A DNA stretch of 64,000 nucleotides from CAZSHG01 sp964606695 [NCBI: uncultured bacterium]. GTDB taxonomy: Bacteria > UBP14 > UBA6098. The stretch spans positions 1 to 64,000 of the forward strand of contig CAZSHG010000002.1 in assembly GCA_964606695.1 (NCBI GenBank), written 5' to 3'. Shown in pieces: positions 26,761-36,175 of this stretch; the stretch's first letter is position 1, and each line of letters opens with the position of its first letter. Both the position numbers and the translations under genes were made by a program. The notes below the pieces were generated by a model that was not told the origin of the DNA, made no database searches, and was given only the letters and a program-made list of their open reading frames with translations.

Positions 26761-29700
26761 TTAGCCATTATTTTTTTCCTCGAAAACCTCTTCAAGGCAT
26801 TTCTGGATTTCGCTGATCTTATACGGTTTCGTCAAAACTCCCGAGAATCCGTATTTTATATAATTGGCCATTATAGGATCGGTCGAGTATCCGCTGGACA
26901 CTATTGTAACGACGTCTTCGTCGATTTCTTTCAATTTTTCGATGGTTTCTTTGCCGCCCATCCCGCCGCGAATCGTCAGGTCCATAATTATGAGGTCGAA
27001 GGGATTACCCGCCTGCTTTTCCATTTCGAATTTATCTATCAGTTCCTGACCGTTACCCACAACGGTAACCTCGCAACCCAGGTGGTTTAGCATTGCCGTC
27101 GCCGCCTTCCTGACGATACCTTCGTCGTCCATTAATAACACCCTCGCATGGAAGCTATCCGCAGAGACGATTTCCTCCTCGACTTCATCGAAGTCCTCCG
27201 ACGATGCAGGTAAGTATATATTAAATTCCGTTCCGACATCGAGTTTAGAATCGGCGGTTATCAGCCCATCGTGGTTTTTAATTATAGAATAGCATACAGC
27301 AAGCCCCAGACCGGTTCCGTTCTCCTTGGTTGTGAAATACGGGTCGAAAATCCGGTTAAGGTCGTCTTTCGTTATTCCCTCTCCCTGGTCTCGCACCGAA
27401 ATTCTCACGTATTTTCCCTGTTTTAACGGCAACGACGAATCCTCGTCGATTTCACAGCTTCGAGCGGATATGTTGATATTGCCGCCTTCATCCATAGCCT
27501 GGTCGGCGTTTATTACAAGGTTATGGATAACCTGACTTATCTGCCCCTCATCCACCTCGATGTTGCTCAAATTCTCGTCGATATCGAATTCGCATGTCGA
27601 AGGCGAACCCCTGAGGGCAAAACTACAGGATTCGGTCAATATCCTCTCTATCGAGCTTATCGTCCTTACCGGCGAGCCGCCACGGGAAAAAGTCAGTAAT
27701 TGTTGGGTTAGATTCTTCGCCTGAATCGAAGCTTTCTCGGCATCGAGAAGAAGATTGAAACTCTCGCTTTCGGGACCGGTCTCTTCCCGGACGATGGAGA
27801 TGTTTCCTATAATCGCCGTGAGGATATTATTGAAATCGTGTGCAATCCCGCCCGCAAGCTGACCAACCGATTCGAGTTTCTGCGCTTTTACGAGTTCCTG
27901 TTCGAGTTCCCTCGCACGGGTGATATCACGGAAAACCAGAACGACACCGACTATATTGCTATCCTTGTCGAGTATAGGTGCGCCGCTATCGGAAATAATC
28001 CTTTCCGCGCCGTCTTTTGCGATTAGTTTCGTGTGATTAGCTAATTCCACGACCTGCCCTGTTTTCAAAGCCTTATCTACGGGATTTTCGCACCTTTCGC
28101 CGGTTATTTCGTTCACGATATTGAATATCTCGTCGATGGGTTTGCCGAGAGCGTCCTCCTGTTTCCAGCCGGTAAGGTTCTCGGCGACTTTATTAACAAG
28201 ACTTACCCGCCCTTCGATATCCGTGGTAATCACGCCGTCGCCTATACTTCTCAGCGTAACCGCGAGCCTTTCTTTCTCGGAAGCCAATTCTATTTCGGCC
28301 ACTTTTCTCTCCGTGATATTTTCAATTAATCCCTGGACTCCGACCACCTCACCGGCGGAATCGTGCACGGGATCCAGATAGAGAGTGGCGTAAATCCCCT
28401 TTCCCCATTTCGATTCGTAAAAGACGTCCCAAACGATGGATTCATCTCTTTCTATACACTCCTTTATCTTCCCGGAAATTCCATAATCGACCAGATTTTT
28501 GAATTCAAGTAGATTTATTTTAATCGTGGCTTCCCTCGAAGGTGAACCCATAATATCCACCAACGCCTGGTTTACCACCTGGAGGTTACCTTCTATATCA
28601 ATAAGAAATATCCCCAGCGGCGCACGTTCGACTAACATACGGTTCAATTCCTCGCTTTTACGGAGGTTATTCTCCATCTCTTTGCGTTCGGTTATATCTC
28701 GTATCAACGCGAGGATATGGGCTCCATCCTCGAGGACGGTTTTGTTAAGGCTAATTTCCGCTACAAACGTAGATTCGTCGCCGCGGGTGTGAACCCATTC
28801 GAAATATTGAGGGCCTACATTCAAAGCCGAGTCCATCATATTAAGGCTCTCGGAATAAGAATCTTTTTCGCCCGGTTGCTTTTCAGGAGATAGTTGATGC
28901 GGCCATTTGCCGATAATCTCCTCCCGATTCCGCTGGTATAACTCCTCAGATTTCTCGTTGCAGTCGATTATCTCGTAGTCCTTAATCAGAAAAATTCCGT
29001 CGTTCGCGGATTTAAACAACGTCCGATATCGTTCTTCGCTCTCTTTAAGGGCTTTTTCGGTTCGTTTTCTCTCCTCGATTTCGTGGATAAGTTTATCGTG
29101 GTTTTCGGCGTTTTTGAGAGCTACGGCGGCATATGCCGCGAGGGTTTCCACGATATACAGGTCGTCGTCGGTAAATTCCCTGGGATAGCGGTTCAAACAG
29201 ATCGCGCCCGTTACTCTCTCATCTACGATAAAGGGCGAACAAATTATATTTTCGAGATTGTCTTTGCGCGTTCCAGGTATCCATTGCCCCTCTTCTAAAC
29301 TACATGCGTTATTAAAAATAAGCCCTTTGCGTTCGATAACCGATTTCCCTGTGAAACTGGAATCGACGTCGAGAACGGTATTCATAACTAATTCTTCTAT
29401 TTCCGGTTCGATCGAAACCAGTGGTATTAGCTTCTTTCCCGTCTCGCCTAATTTATATATAGCGCATCCGTGCAATTCGAGGATTTCCATAGCTTTTTCG
29501 CCAAGCCTGTTAAGAACGACATTCGGTTCGAGTGTCGAACTCAGGTATCGTGCGGTTTCCAGAAGCTGTTCCTGATACCTGGCTTTGGCTCTCAATGCCT
29601 CCTGCACTTTTTTCTTATCCCGGATATCGCGGAAAACCAGGACGACACCAATAATCTCGCCATCCTTATTTTTTATGGGAGCTCCGCTATCCTCGATTGG

Positions 29701-30816
29701 GATAATAGTCTCGTCCTTCGCTATAAGAGCTGTATGGTTAGCAAGCCCGACTATAGAACCCGATTCGAGGACTTTCGATACTGGATTCTCGCACTCCTCT
29801 CCGGTTTTCTCGTTCATTATCCTGAAAACTTTATCCAGAGAACACTCGATAGCCTCTTCGATATTCCAGCCGGTCAAATCCTCGGCGACTTTATTTATCA
29901 ACGTGATCTTTCCGTCGATATCGGTCGCAATCACCGCGTCTCCGATACTTCTGAGTGTTACGTCAAGCCATTCCTTTTTGCTGGCGAGTTCGTCTTCCGC
30001 TTTCTTTCGCTCGGTTATATCTAAAACGATAGCCTGTATATGCGTGACACTGTTATTATCGTCGGCTATAGCCCTGTTCCAGTCCTGTATCCACCTTATT
30101 TCGCCCTCTTTTGTAATCAGCCTATATTCTTGATCCCATTCCAGGATTCCATCTTCCATGACTTTTTCGACGTCTTTTTCAATATTCGAGACGTCATCTG
30201 GATACGTTATATCCAACCATTTCACTTCCCCATCCATGAAATCCTGAGCTGAATAGCCCAGTTGCGAAACGTTTTCCGAAACCAGTTCGATTGGCCACCC
30301 CTCTTCGAAACGCCATAAAAATAACATCGCGGGGCCCCGGTTCACTATGGATTCAAGTTCTTTGAGTTTTTCCAGTGCTCTGTCTCTCGCTAACTTCGTC
30401 TCGTTTTCCTCGCTTATATCGCGCAAAGTCGCCATTCGGACTGTCTTCCCCATATAGGGCACGGCAACTCCGGCCAGTATAGCCCTGAATGTTTCCCCGT
30501 CCTTTTTAAGTCCGTCGGCTTCATAAGGCTCTTCGGAACCGCTCTCCACATGTTCACGGATTATTGCCCTCGAATCTTCAGCCGCGAGAGTGAGCACGTT
30601 CATGCCGATCAATTCATCTATCTTATAACCGAAAGCTTCGGCAAAAACGTTATTACATTCGAGAATCGTCCCATTGTCGTGAATAGCAACCGCTTCAAAA
30701 ACGACTTCCGAAAGCCTGCGATACCTTATTTCGCTCTCTTTTAGCTCCTTGATCTTGTTTTTCAAATCTTCTAACTCTTCGAGAAGTTGAGCTTTGGTCT
30801 TATTGGAATGTCCCAT
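26761..30816 (-). CDS. Multi-PAS hybrid sensor histidine kinase with receiver domain
   Basis: The start is set at ATG 30816 (GGGGAA 7 bp upstream), giving 1351 residues; the longer frame to 30900 has no ribosome site. The approximate order is: coiled coil (5-30), PAS (30-145), PAS (150-275), PAS (285-405), GAF (425-590), PAS (615-735), PAS (745-865), PAS (875-995), HisKA with GGIAHDFNNIL (about 1010), HATPase (1110-1215) and a receiver (1225-1351) with phospho-Asp in LIIMDLTI. There is no membrane helix, so it is cytosolic. The PAS units at 285-405 and 875-995 are close copies (SIGDAVIATDIDG against SIGDGVITTDIEG). The HDFNN box and terminal receiver are common in hybrid kinases of this class. 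The signal is unknown. Confidence 0.94.
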   Translation of the reverse strand: MGHSNKTKAQLLEELEDLKNKIKELKESEIRYRRLSEVVFEAVAIHDNGTILECNNVFAEAFGYKIDELIGMNVLTLAAEDSRAIIREHVESGSEEPYEADGLKKDGETFRAILAGVAVPYMGKTVRMATLRDISEENETKLARDRALEKLKELESIVNRGPAMLFLWRFEEGWPIELVSENVSQLGYSAQDFMDGEVKWLDITYPDDVSNIEKDVEKVMEDGILEWDQEYRLITKEGEIRWIQDWNRAIADDNNSVTHIQAIVLDITERKKAEDELASKKEWLDVTLRSIGDAVIATDIDGKITLINKVAEDLTGWNIEEAIECSLDKVFRIMNEKTGEECENPVSKVLESGSIVGLANHTALIAKDETIIPIEDSGAPIKNKDGEIIGVVLVFRDIRDKKKVQEALRAKARYQEQLLETARYLSSTLEPNVVLNRLGEKAMEILELHGCAIYKLGETGKKLIPLVSIEPEIEELVMNTVLDVDSSFTGKSVIERKGLIFNNACSLEEGQWIPGTRKDNLENIICSPFIVDERVTGAICLNRYPREFTDDDLYIVETLAAYAAVALKNAENHDKLIHEIEERKRTEKALKESEERYRTLFKSANDGIFLIKDYEIIDCNEKSEELYQRNREEIIGKWPHQLSPEKQPGEKDSYSESLNMMDSALNVGPQYFEWVHTRGDESTFVAEISLNKTVLEDGAHILALIRDITERKEMENNLRKSEELNRMLVERAPLGIFLIDIEGNLQVVNQALVDIMGSPSREATIKINLLEFKNLVDYGISGKIKECIERDESIVWDVFYESKWGKGIYATLYLDPVHDSAGEVVGVQGLIENITERKVAEIELASEKERLAVTLRSIGDGVITTDIEGRVSLVNKVAENLTGWKQEDALGKPIDEIFNIVNEITGERCENPVDKALKTGQVVELANHTKLIAKDGAERIISDSGAPILDKDSNIVGVVLVFRDITRARELEQELVKAQKLESVGQLAGGIAHDFNNILTAIIGNISIVREETGPESESFNLLLDAEKASIQAKNLTQQLLTFSRGGSPVRTISSIERILTESCSFALRGSPSTCEFDIDENLSNIEVDEGQISQVIHNLVINADQAMDEGGNINISARSCEIDEDSSLPLKQGKYVRISVRDQGEGITKDDLNRIFDPYFTTKENGTGLGLAVCYSIIKNHDGLITADSKLDVGTEFNIYLPASSEDFDEVEEEIVSADSFHARVLLMDDEGIVRKAATAMLNHLGCEVTVVGNGQELIDKFEMEKQAGNPFDLIIMDLTIRGGMGGKETIEKLKEIDEDVVTIVSSGYSTDPIMANYIKYGFSGVLTKPYKISEIQKCLEEVFEEKNNG

Positions 30817-30945
30817 AATATTCCCCGGGCGGATTACGATTATTCCAGTAAAAATAAGTTTTATTCGAGTATATTCTACTTTATTAGTGTGGAAAGTCAA
30901 GTTTTGGATAGCTTTGCGTCCCCGACTGAAAATTTTTGAAAAAAC

Positions 30946-30973
30946 TTTACTATTGAGATAAATTCCTTATAAT
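30946..30973 (+). promoter_or_regulatory. Putative ispF promoter
   Basis: A perfect TATAAT (30968-30973) is preceded at 16 bp by TTTACT (30946-30951). It lies 22 bp before the ispF ATG, and a GGAGG ribosome site lies between. Confidence 0.55.
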
Positions 30974-30995
30974 ATATTATTATTCTGGAGGTTTT

Positions 30996-31472
30996 ATGGA
31001 TTTTCACATCGGTCACGGATACGATATACACCCTCTCGTGGAGGGGCGTAAATTAATTCTCGGCGGAATCGAGTTGGAATCCAATTTCGGGTCGGCGGGA
31101 CACTCGGATGGTGATGCGCTTTGTCATGCGATTGTCGATGCAATTCTCGGTGCCGCTGGACTCGGCGATATAGGCCATTACTTCCCCGACGACGACGAGA
31201 GTATCCGCGGGATTTCCAGCCTGACTATCCTCTCCGAGGTAATCGAGGGTGTCAAGCGTAAGCTATGGAAAGTAGTAAACGTGGATTCGACTATAATCTT
31301 ACAGAGTCCCAAATTGGCCGAATATATCCCGGATATGCGCGAAAAACTTGCCGGTATAATCAAATTTTCTCCCGACATGATTAATATCAAGGCGAAAACC
31401 GCCGAGAATTTAGGAGTCGTCGGGCAGGGGAAAGCTATCGAAGTCCATGCCGTGGCTTTATTAACGAGATAA
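30996..31472 (+). CDS. ispF: 2-C-methyl-D-erythritol 2,4-cyclodiphosphate synthase
   Basis: This MEP-pathway enzyme cyclises CDP-methylerythritol phosphate. It has 158 residues, the usual length. Metal ligands Asp10 and His12 (GYDIH) and His44 (DALCHAIVDA) are present, as is the C-terminal KAKTAENLGVVGQGKAIEV block. The gene is a separate unit, not fused to ispD. Another MEP gene, ispC, lies about 5.4 kb away. Confidence 0.97.
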   Translation: MDFHIGHGYDIHPLVEGRKLILGGIELESNFGSAGHSDGDALCHAIVDAILGAAGLGDIGHYFPDDDESIRGISSLTILSEVIEGVKRKLWKVVNVDSTIILQSPKLAEYIPDMREKLAGIIKFSPDMINIKAKTAENLGVVGQGKAIEVHAVALLTR

Positions 31473-31502
31473 TCGCTCGCGGTTTCTAAATTTCAGTTGA
31501 TT

Positions 31503-31531
31503 TTGTCTCCAATAGACATACCTTCTAATAC
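31503..31531 (+). promoter_or_regulatory. Putative promoter of the DUF1015 gene
   Basis: TTGTCT (31503-31508), 17 bp, then TAATAC (31526-31531), located 37 bp before the start codon in the gap after ispF. Confidence 0.4.
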
Positions 31532-31568
31532 TTTGAGATGAACTCCTTATTCACTCGAAAGGAATAAC

Positions 31569-32810
31569 ATGGCTGATATTAGACCTTTCCGCGGCGTTCG
31601 TCCTAAACCCGAATACGCGGAAAAAATCGCGAGCCCGCCTTACGACGTTCTTTCAACAGAAGAAGCCAGGAAACTGGGCAAGGACAATCCAATGAGTTTC
31701 CTTCACGTTGTAAAACCGGAAATAGACCTGCCGCCCGATTCCGACCTCTACGCGACCGAAGTCTATGACACAGGAGCGGTGAACCTTCGTAGATTAATAG
31801 GTGCAGGTTATATGTGCCAGGACTCAGAGCCCTGTTTCTACCTATATCGGCAGATTATGGGTGACCACTCTCAGATCGGGATTGTCGCCTGCGCGAGCGT
31901 CGATGAATACGACCACGATCTGATAAAGAAACACGAATTAACGCGCAAGGCCAAAGAGGATGACAGAACCCGACATATAAATTCGATTGGGGCGCACACT
32001 GGGCCGGTATTCCTGACATACAAACACTCGGACAGGATCGACTCGATCGTCGAGAGAATCACAAAAGCTAAACCGGAGGTCGATTTTACTTCGGAGGACG
32101 GCGTCAGGCACACTCTCTGGGTAGTCAGGGACGAAAGCGATATTCAGGATATACGGAATAACTTCGAAGATATTCCCGAGTTATATGTAGCGGACGGCCA
32201 TCATAGAAGCGCAAGCGCAAGCCGGGTGCAGAAGTTAAAAGCGGATTTGAATCCGGATCACACGGGAGAAGAAGAATACAATTTCTTCCTTACCGTGATC
32301 TTCCCCGACGATCAGATGATGATATTGGACTATAACCGCGTGGTAAAAGACCTGAACGGCATGTCGCCGCGTGATTTTATGGCGAAATTAATGAAGAATT
32401 TCGCCGTGGAAGAAATCGGTGAAAAACAATATAAACCGGTAAAGAAACACGAATTCGGCATGTTCCTCGAAGGCAAATGGTATAGGCTAACGGCAAAACT
32501 CGGTTCCTACGACGAAGGCGATCCCGTAGAAAGCCTCGATGTGGCTATACTACAAAATAACCTGTTAGATCCCATTCTTGGAATCGGCGATCCGCGAACG
32601 GATGATAGAATAGACTTCGTCGGAGGAATTCGGGGATTGGGCGAGCTGGAAAAACGCGTAAATAAAGAATGGAAAATCGCATTCGCTCTCTATCCTACCG
32701 GTATCGACGATTTGATGAAAATAGCCGACGCCGGCAGGACTATGCCACCGAAAAGCACATGGTTCGAACCAAAGCTCAGGAGCGGGATGGTTGTTCATCT
32801 ACTCGATTGA
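31569..32810 (+). CDS. DUF1015-family protein
   Basis: The 413-residue protein opens with IRPFRGVRPKPEYAEKIASPPYDVL, matching the DUF1015 start. It also contains the conserved KKHELTRKAKEDDR and LYVADGHHRSASA blocks. The His-rich GHHRSA resembles ParB/sulfiredoxin-type phosphate-handling motifs, which suggests a nucleotide- or phosphate-linked activity (inference). It lies in a cluster with serA and a serC-like aminotransferase, pointing to serine metabolism. I recall kinase-type proposals for related folds but cannot verify them here. An AAGGA site precedes the ATG. Confidence 0.9.
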   Translation: MADIRPFRGVRPKPEYAEKIASPPYDVLSTEEARKLGKDNPMSFLHVVKPEIDLPPDSDLYATEVYDTGAVNLRRLIGAGYMCQDSEPCFYLYRQIMGDHSQIGIVACASVDEYDHDLIKKHELTRKAKEDDRTRHINSIGAHTGPVFLTYKHSDRIDSIVERITKAKPEVDFTSEDGVRHTLWVVRDESDIQDIRNNFEDIPELYVADGHHRSASASRVQKLKADLNPDHTGEEEYNFFLTVIFPDDQMMILDYNRVVKDLNGMSPRDFMAKLMKNFAVEEIGEKQYKPVKKHEFGMFLEGKWYRLTAKLGSYDEGDPVESLDVAILQNNLLDPILGIGDPRTDDRIDFVGGIRGLGELEKRVNKEWKIAFALYPTGIDDLMKIADAGRTMPPKSTWFEPKLRSGMVVHLLD

Positions 32811-32830
32811 TTGCAGTAAATCGTCTTCTG

Positions 32831-32859
32831 AAACCGCCGGGATTTCCGGCGGTTTTTTT
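32831..32859 (+). terminator. Intrinsic terminator after the DUF1015 gene
   Basis: The arms AAACCGCCGG and CCGGCGGTTT form a 10-bp stem around a 5-nt loop (GATTT), followed directly by further T residues. Confidence 0.93.
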
Positions 32860-32925
32860 ATTGCGATTGAACGGCGTTATGAGTAATCTCTTTATAGATA
32901 CCTTTGTAGTTAGAATGAGGGAGAA

Positions 32926-33162
32926 ATGGAAAAAGAAGAGATAATCCTGGACGTTAATTTACGCGCCTTCGCGGAGATGTTGGTAGAGATACTCCGCAAC
33001 GAAGGCGTAGATGCCGTAATAAAACCGGGCGATTCGATAACATCCGCCCTCGGATCGGACAAAGGAAATAAAGACTGGATGATTATCGTCCCCGGTAACT
33101 ACGCCGACAAAGCCCGCGAAATCCTCGCCGAACTCGAAAAAGCCGGAGAACTCGCGGAATAA
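32926..33162 (+). CDS. Small DUF2007-like protein
   Basis: The 78-residue protein has an alpha-beta pattern: LRAFAEMLVEILRNEGVDAV, then WMIIVPGNYADKAREILAEL. This resembles DUF2007 (putative signal-transducing) proteins. A GGGAG ribosome site precedes the ATG. It follows a strong terminator, so it should have its own promoter; I could not identify one confidently in the 65-bp gap. The function is unknown. Confidence 0.7.
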   Translation: MEKEEIILDVNLRAFAEMLVEILRNEGVDAVIKPGDSITSALGSDKGNKDWMIIVPGNYADKAREILAELEKAGELAE

Positions 33163-33214
33163 GGTTTTCATCGAAGACCTCGACCTGAAGGTAATTTGAA
33201 GAAGGGAAATCGAT

Positions 33215-33250
33215 AAAAAGAAAAAGAACGGCCGGGTATGGCCGCTCTTC
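33215..33250 (-). terminator. Intrinsic terminator of serA
   Basis: On the minus strand, AAGAGCGGCC pairs with GGCCGTTCTT (one mismatch) around a 6-nt loop, followed by TTTCTTTTT. It lies 24 bp beyond the serA stop. It may also stop the convergent DUF2007-like transcript weakly. Confidence 0.8.
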
Positions 33251-33273
33251 ATCTTCATCATTTTCTATTCGGC

Positions 33274-34173
33274 CTAATCGAAATATTCGGCCAGAACCGA
33301 TATAACTTCGTCGCCGACTCTTCCCTGGGCTTCGCTACTTGACGCCCCCAGATGCGGTGTGACGCAAACGTTGTCGTGACATGCCAGTTTGATATTCGAT
33401 GTCGGTTCCTGTTCCCAGACATCGATGCCCGCGCCGGCTATTTTTCCGGAATCGAGCGCCGCTTTTAGCGCTTTCTCATCGACCGTTCCCCCTCTTGCGG
33501 CGTTTATCAGATAAGCGCCGTCCTTCATTTTTGGGATTTCTCTTTCCCCGATTACGTAACCTTCCGCAGACGCCGGGATATGGAGGCTTACAAAATCGGA
33601 TTCCGCGAGAAGCTTATCCTTATCTACCATTTTCACGAAATCGAGTGGAGATTCATCGACGTAGGCATCGTAGGCTATGATTTTCATCCCGAGGGCATTA
33701 GCTTTTTTAGCCAACGATTTGCCGATTCTGCCTAATCCGATGATACCCAGAGTTTTCCCGGCCAGCTCAAACCCTTTGTATTGCTTCTTATTCCATTCCC
33801 CTTTACGCATAGTAACGTTCGCTTTGTGTAGATTTCGGGCCAGGGCAAACATATGCGCCAGAGCTATCTCGGCGACCGCATCGCTCGAAGCGGCGGGCGT
33901 ATTGCGCACATCTACTCCTTTACTGCGCGCATATTCATGGTCGATATTATCGATCCCGACTCCGCCGCGGATGATCACCCTGAGGTTATCCCCGGCATCA
34001 ATAGCTGGTTTGCGGACTTTGGTCGCACTTCTCACGACAATCGCTTCGTATGGCTTGATATTAGCCGCTAAATCTTCGGGACTTTGCCCTATTTTAACAT
34101 CCGCGCCCCAGCGTTTTTGTATTTCCTGGACGGCTGAGTCGTCCATCTTGTCACAAATAAGTATTTTGGCCAT
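33274..34173 (-). CDS. serA: D-3-phosphoglycerate dehydrogenase (short form)
   Basis: This enzyme catalyses the first step of the phosphorylated serine pathway. The 299-residue protein has a D-2-hydroxyacid dehydrogenase fold with NAD site GLGRIG (146-151), catalytic Arg227 (ARGG), Glu256 (WEQEP) and His274 (TPHLGASS). It ends shortly after the catalytic domain, so it lacks the C-terminal ACT domain that gives serine feedback in many homologues. It could be another 2-hydroxyacid dehydrogenase, but the serC-like neighbour favours SerA. Confidence 0.88.
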   Translation of the reverse strand: MAKILICDKMDDSAVQEIQKRWGADVKIGQSPEDLAANIKPYEAIVVRSATKVRKPAIDAGDNLRVIIRGGVGIDNIDHEYARSKGVDVRNTPAASSDAVAEIALAHMFALARNLHKANVTMRKGEWNKKQYKGFELAGKTLGIIGLGRIGKSLAKKANALGMKIIAYDAYVDESPLDFVKMVDKDKLLAESDFVSLHIPASAEGYVIGEREIPKMKDGAYLINAARGGTVDEKALKAALDSGKIAGAGIDVWEQEPTSNIKLACHDNVCVTPHLGASSSEAQGRVGDEVISVLAEYFD

Positions 34174-34206
34174 GGTTCCCCCTTCTGAGGATAAGTTGAA
34201 GTTTAT

Positions 34207-34869
34207 CTATTCGCACTGACCTAAAAGAAGGTCGATAACTTTCTTTGCATTTTCACTATTCGTGAAATTTTCCCCCATCGCGGAAGACAACATCTCCAAC
34301 CCTACTACCAAACTCGAATGAGCGAGATAAGCAGTCCAGGGTTCTTTCATGGGAAGATTACCCTCTTTAATGCCCTTTTCGAAAATCGGCCACATAATAT
34401 TCTTCCGTGTGGTAAGATATTCCTCGCAAAGATCCTGAAAAGCCGGATCTCGAGTCGCAAGTGTGAAAATTATCATATTGGCTCTCTCGCGGTTGGAAGC
34501 TATCCAGTCGAATAATCTTTTGGTTGCTAATTTTAATATCGTGCAGGGCATTTCCTCTTCGATAAGTCCGGCATAATCCATGTAAATATCGAAAACTTCG
34601 GTCATAGATTCTTTGAGAATGAACTTATAAAGCCCTTCCTTGCTCTCGTAATGATAATAAATGACAGGTTTGGTTACCTCCGCGGCATCCGCTATTTCAC
34701 GGATACTGGCACCATGGAATCCCTTTTTATAAAATAGTCTTATCGCGACGGTCTTTATTCGGTCTTTCGGTTCGACGTATGGCTCGGTTGTGCCGTCCCG
34801 GAATCGCTTGGCTTTGGGAGGTCTTCCCCGTCTGCCTTTTTTCTTTTTCTTCTTTTCCACTTTTCTCAC
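34207..34869 (-). CDS. TetR-family regulator with basic N-terminal tail
   Basis: A Lys/Arg-rich tail (about residues 5-22, with GRRGRPPK resembling an AT-hook) precedes a TetR helix-turn-helix (IREIADAAEVTKPVIYYHY, about 58-76) and a helical ligand domain. It has 220 residues from GTG 34869. A second in-frame GTG at 34860 has better ribosome-site spacing (AGAGG, 9 bp), so the true start may be there. It lies between serA and the serC-like gene on the same strand. Control of these genes is possible, but the terminator upstream of it separates it from the serC-like gene. Confidence 0.85.
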   Translation of the reverse strand: MRKVEKKKKKKGRRGRPPKAKRFRDGTTEPYVEPKDRIKTVAIRLFYKKGFHGASIREIADAAEVTKPVIYYHYESKEGLYKFILKESMTEVFDIYMDYAGLIEEEMPCTILKLATKRLFDWIASNRERANMIIFTLATRDPAFQDLCEEYLTTRKNIMWPIFEKGIKEGNLPMKEPWTAYLAHSSLVVGLEMLSSAMGENFTNSENAKKVIDLLLGQCE

Positions 34870-34889
34870 CCTCTTTGTCTTGAAACTTA

Positions 34890-34927
34890 AAATTATTCAA
34901 AATGCCGGTCGAACGAATCGACCGGCA
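34890..34927 (-). terminator. Intrinsic terminator of the serC-like gene
   Basis: A perfect 10-bp stem (TGCCGGTCGA with TCGACCGGCA, 34903-34927) encloses a 5-nt loop. On the minus strand it is followed by TTTTGAATAATTTT. It lies 11 bp after the stop codon. Confidence 0.88.
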
Positions 34928-34937
34928 ACTTCTTACG

Positions 34938-36017
34938 TTAGAATCCGAGAATATCGTCGATGTCGGCCAGTAGTTCCTCGAGGTCTTTTTCGTAGATATC
35001 GCCCATGTGGGAGATTCTGAATGTTTCCTCTTTCATTTTACCATAACCGTTGGATATCATCTTCCCGCGTTCGCCAAGTTTCTTGTTGAGATCGGCAACG
35101 GAGATACCGAGCGTATTCTTAATGCACGATAGAGAAACCGACCAATATCCCTTTTCGGGGAACATCTCGAAACCTCTGGACGTCGCCCATCCGCGCACCA
35201 TTTCAGCCTGTCGTTCATGTCGTTTCCAGCGATTATCGAGGCCCTCCTCATCGAGGATACGGTCGCACATCACGTTAAGAGCGTTGATTATGCTGATTAC
35301 TGGCGTGCTTGGGGTTTGGTTCTTCTCGTTCTTTTTGATGTATTCCAGCAAATCGAAATAATATCCCTTATTTTCGACTTTACCGGATCTCTCGATAGCT
35401 CTTTCGCTTATCGAAGCGATAGCCAATCCAGGCGGGAGACTCCAGGCCTTCTGAACGCCGGCAAGGACGAAATCCAACCCCCATTTATCGACGTATATCG
35501 GAGCGGCCATCATTCCGCTTACGGCATCGACGGCAAGTAAAACATCATCATACTTGTCGCAGACCTCTTTGATTTCCTTCAAAGGATTCATCAAACCCGT
35601 CGATGTCTCATTGAAAACGAGCAGAACGAGATCGATTTCTCCCTTGTTCGCCGCAAGGGCTTCATCCACCATCTCAGGCTTGATTGCCTTTCCCCAATCG
35701 ACCTTCAACTCGACAACTTCCTTGCCGTTGGCTTTCGCGATTTTCGCCCAACGGTCGGAGAAAGCACCGCACATACACGCGAGAACCTTCTTGTTAGCGA
35801 AGTTCCTCACAGCCGCTTCCATAAGGCCGGTAGAACTACTCGTCGAGAAAATAATCTGGTTTTCGGTGTAAAGACATTTCTGGATTTTTGGGGTCACTTC
35901 GCCCTGAAGTGCCGCGTATTCTTTACTTCTGTGGCCGATCATCGGCATGGCCATAGCTTCGAGAATATCCGGCAGGACTTCCGTTGGCCCCGGGATAAAT
36001 AGTTTCTTATGAGTCAT
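34938..36017 (-). CDS. Class V aminotransferase, probable phosphoserine aminotransferase
   Basis: The start chosen is ATG 36017, with GGAGGA 5 bp upstream, giving 359 residues. It opens FIPGPTEVLPDILEAM, has GHRSKEY and binds PLP through Lys190 in GVQKAWSLPPG. This is the alanine-glyoxylate/serine-pyruvate branch of class V rather than classical SerC. In several lineages such enzymes act as phosphoserine aminotransferase. Proximity to serA favours that role, but an alanine-glyoxylate or serine-glyoxylate role cannot be excluded. Confidence 0.82.
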   Translation of the reverse strand: MTHKKLFIPGPTEVLPDILEAMAMPMIGHRSKEYAALQGEVTPKIQKCLYTENQIIFSTSSSTGLMEAAVRNFANKKVLACMCGAFSDRWAKIAKANGKEVVELKVDWGKAIKPEMVDEALAANKGEIDLVLLVFNETSTGLMNPLKEIKEVCDKYDDVLLAVDAVSGMMAAPIYVDKWGLDFVLAGVQKAWSLPPGLAIASISERAIERSGKVENKGYYFDLLEYIKKNEKNQTPSTPVISIINALNVMCDRILDEEGLDNRWKRHERQAEMVRGWATSRGFEMFPEKGYWSVSLSCIKNTLGISVADLNKKLGERGKMISNGYGKMKEETFRISHMGDIYEKDLEELLADIDDILGF

Positions 36018-36068
36018 CTTTCCTCCGTTTGGTTTCAATGGTCATTTGATAACCGTTAAATATAATTT

Positions 36069-36097
36069 AACTTATTTTATTAAAATTTAAATGTCAA
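36069..36097 (-). promoter_or_regulatory. Putative promoter of the serC-like gene
   Basis: On the minus strand, TTGACA (36097-36092), 17 bp, then TAAGTT (36074-36069). The surroundings are very AT-rich. The -35 box is consensus and the -10 box is poor. Confidence 0.45.
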
Positions 36098-36175
36098 GGA
36101 AGATTTCGCGATTTGAAAAAATATATCAAAAGGTAGAAAAAAGGACTATCCTCGTAACCCGTTATTATACAATAA

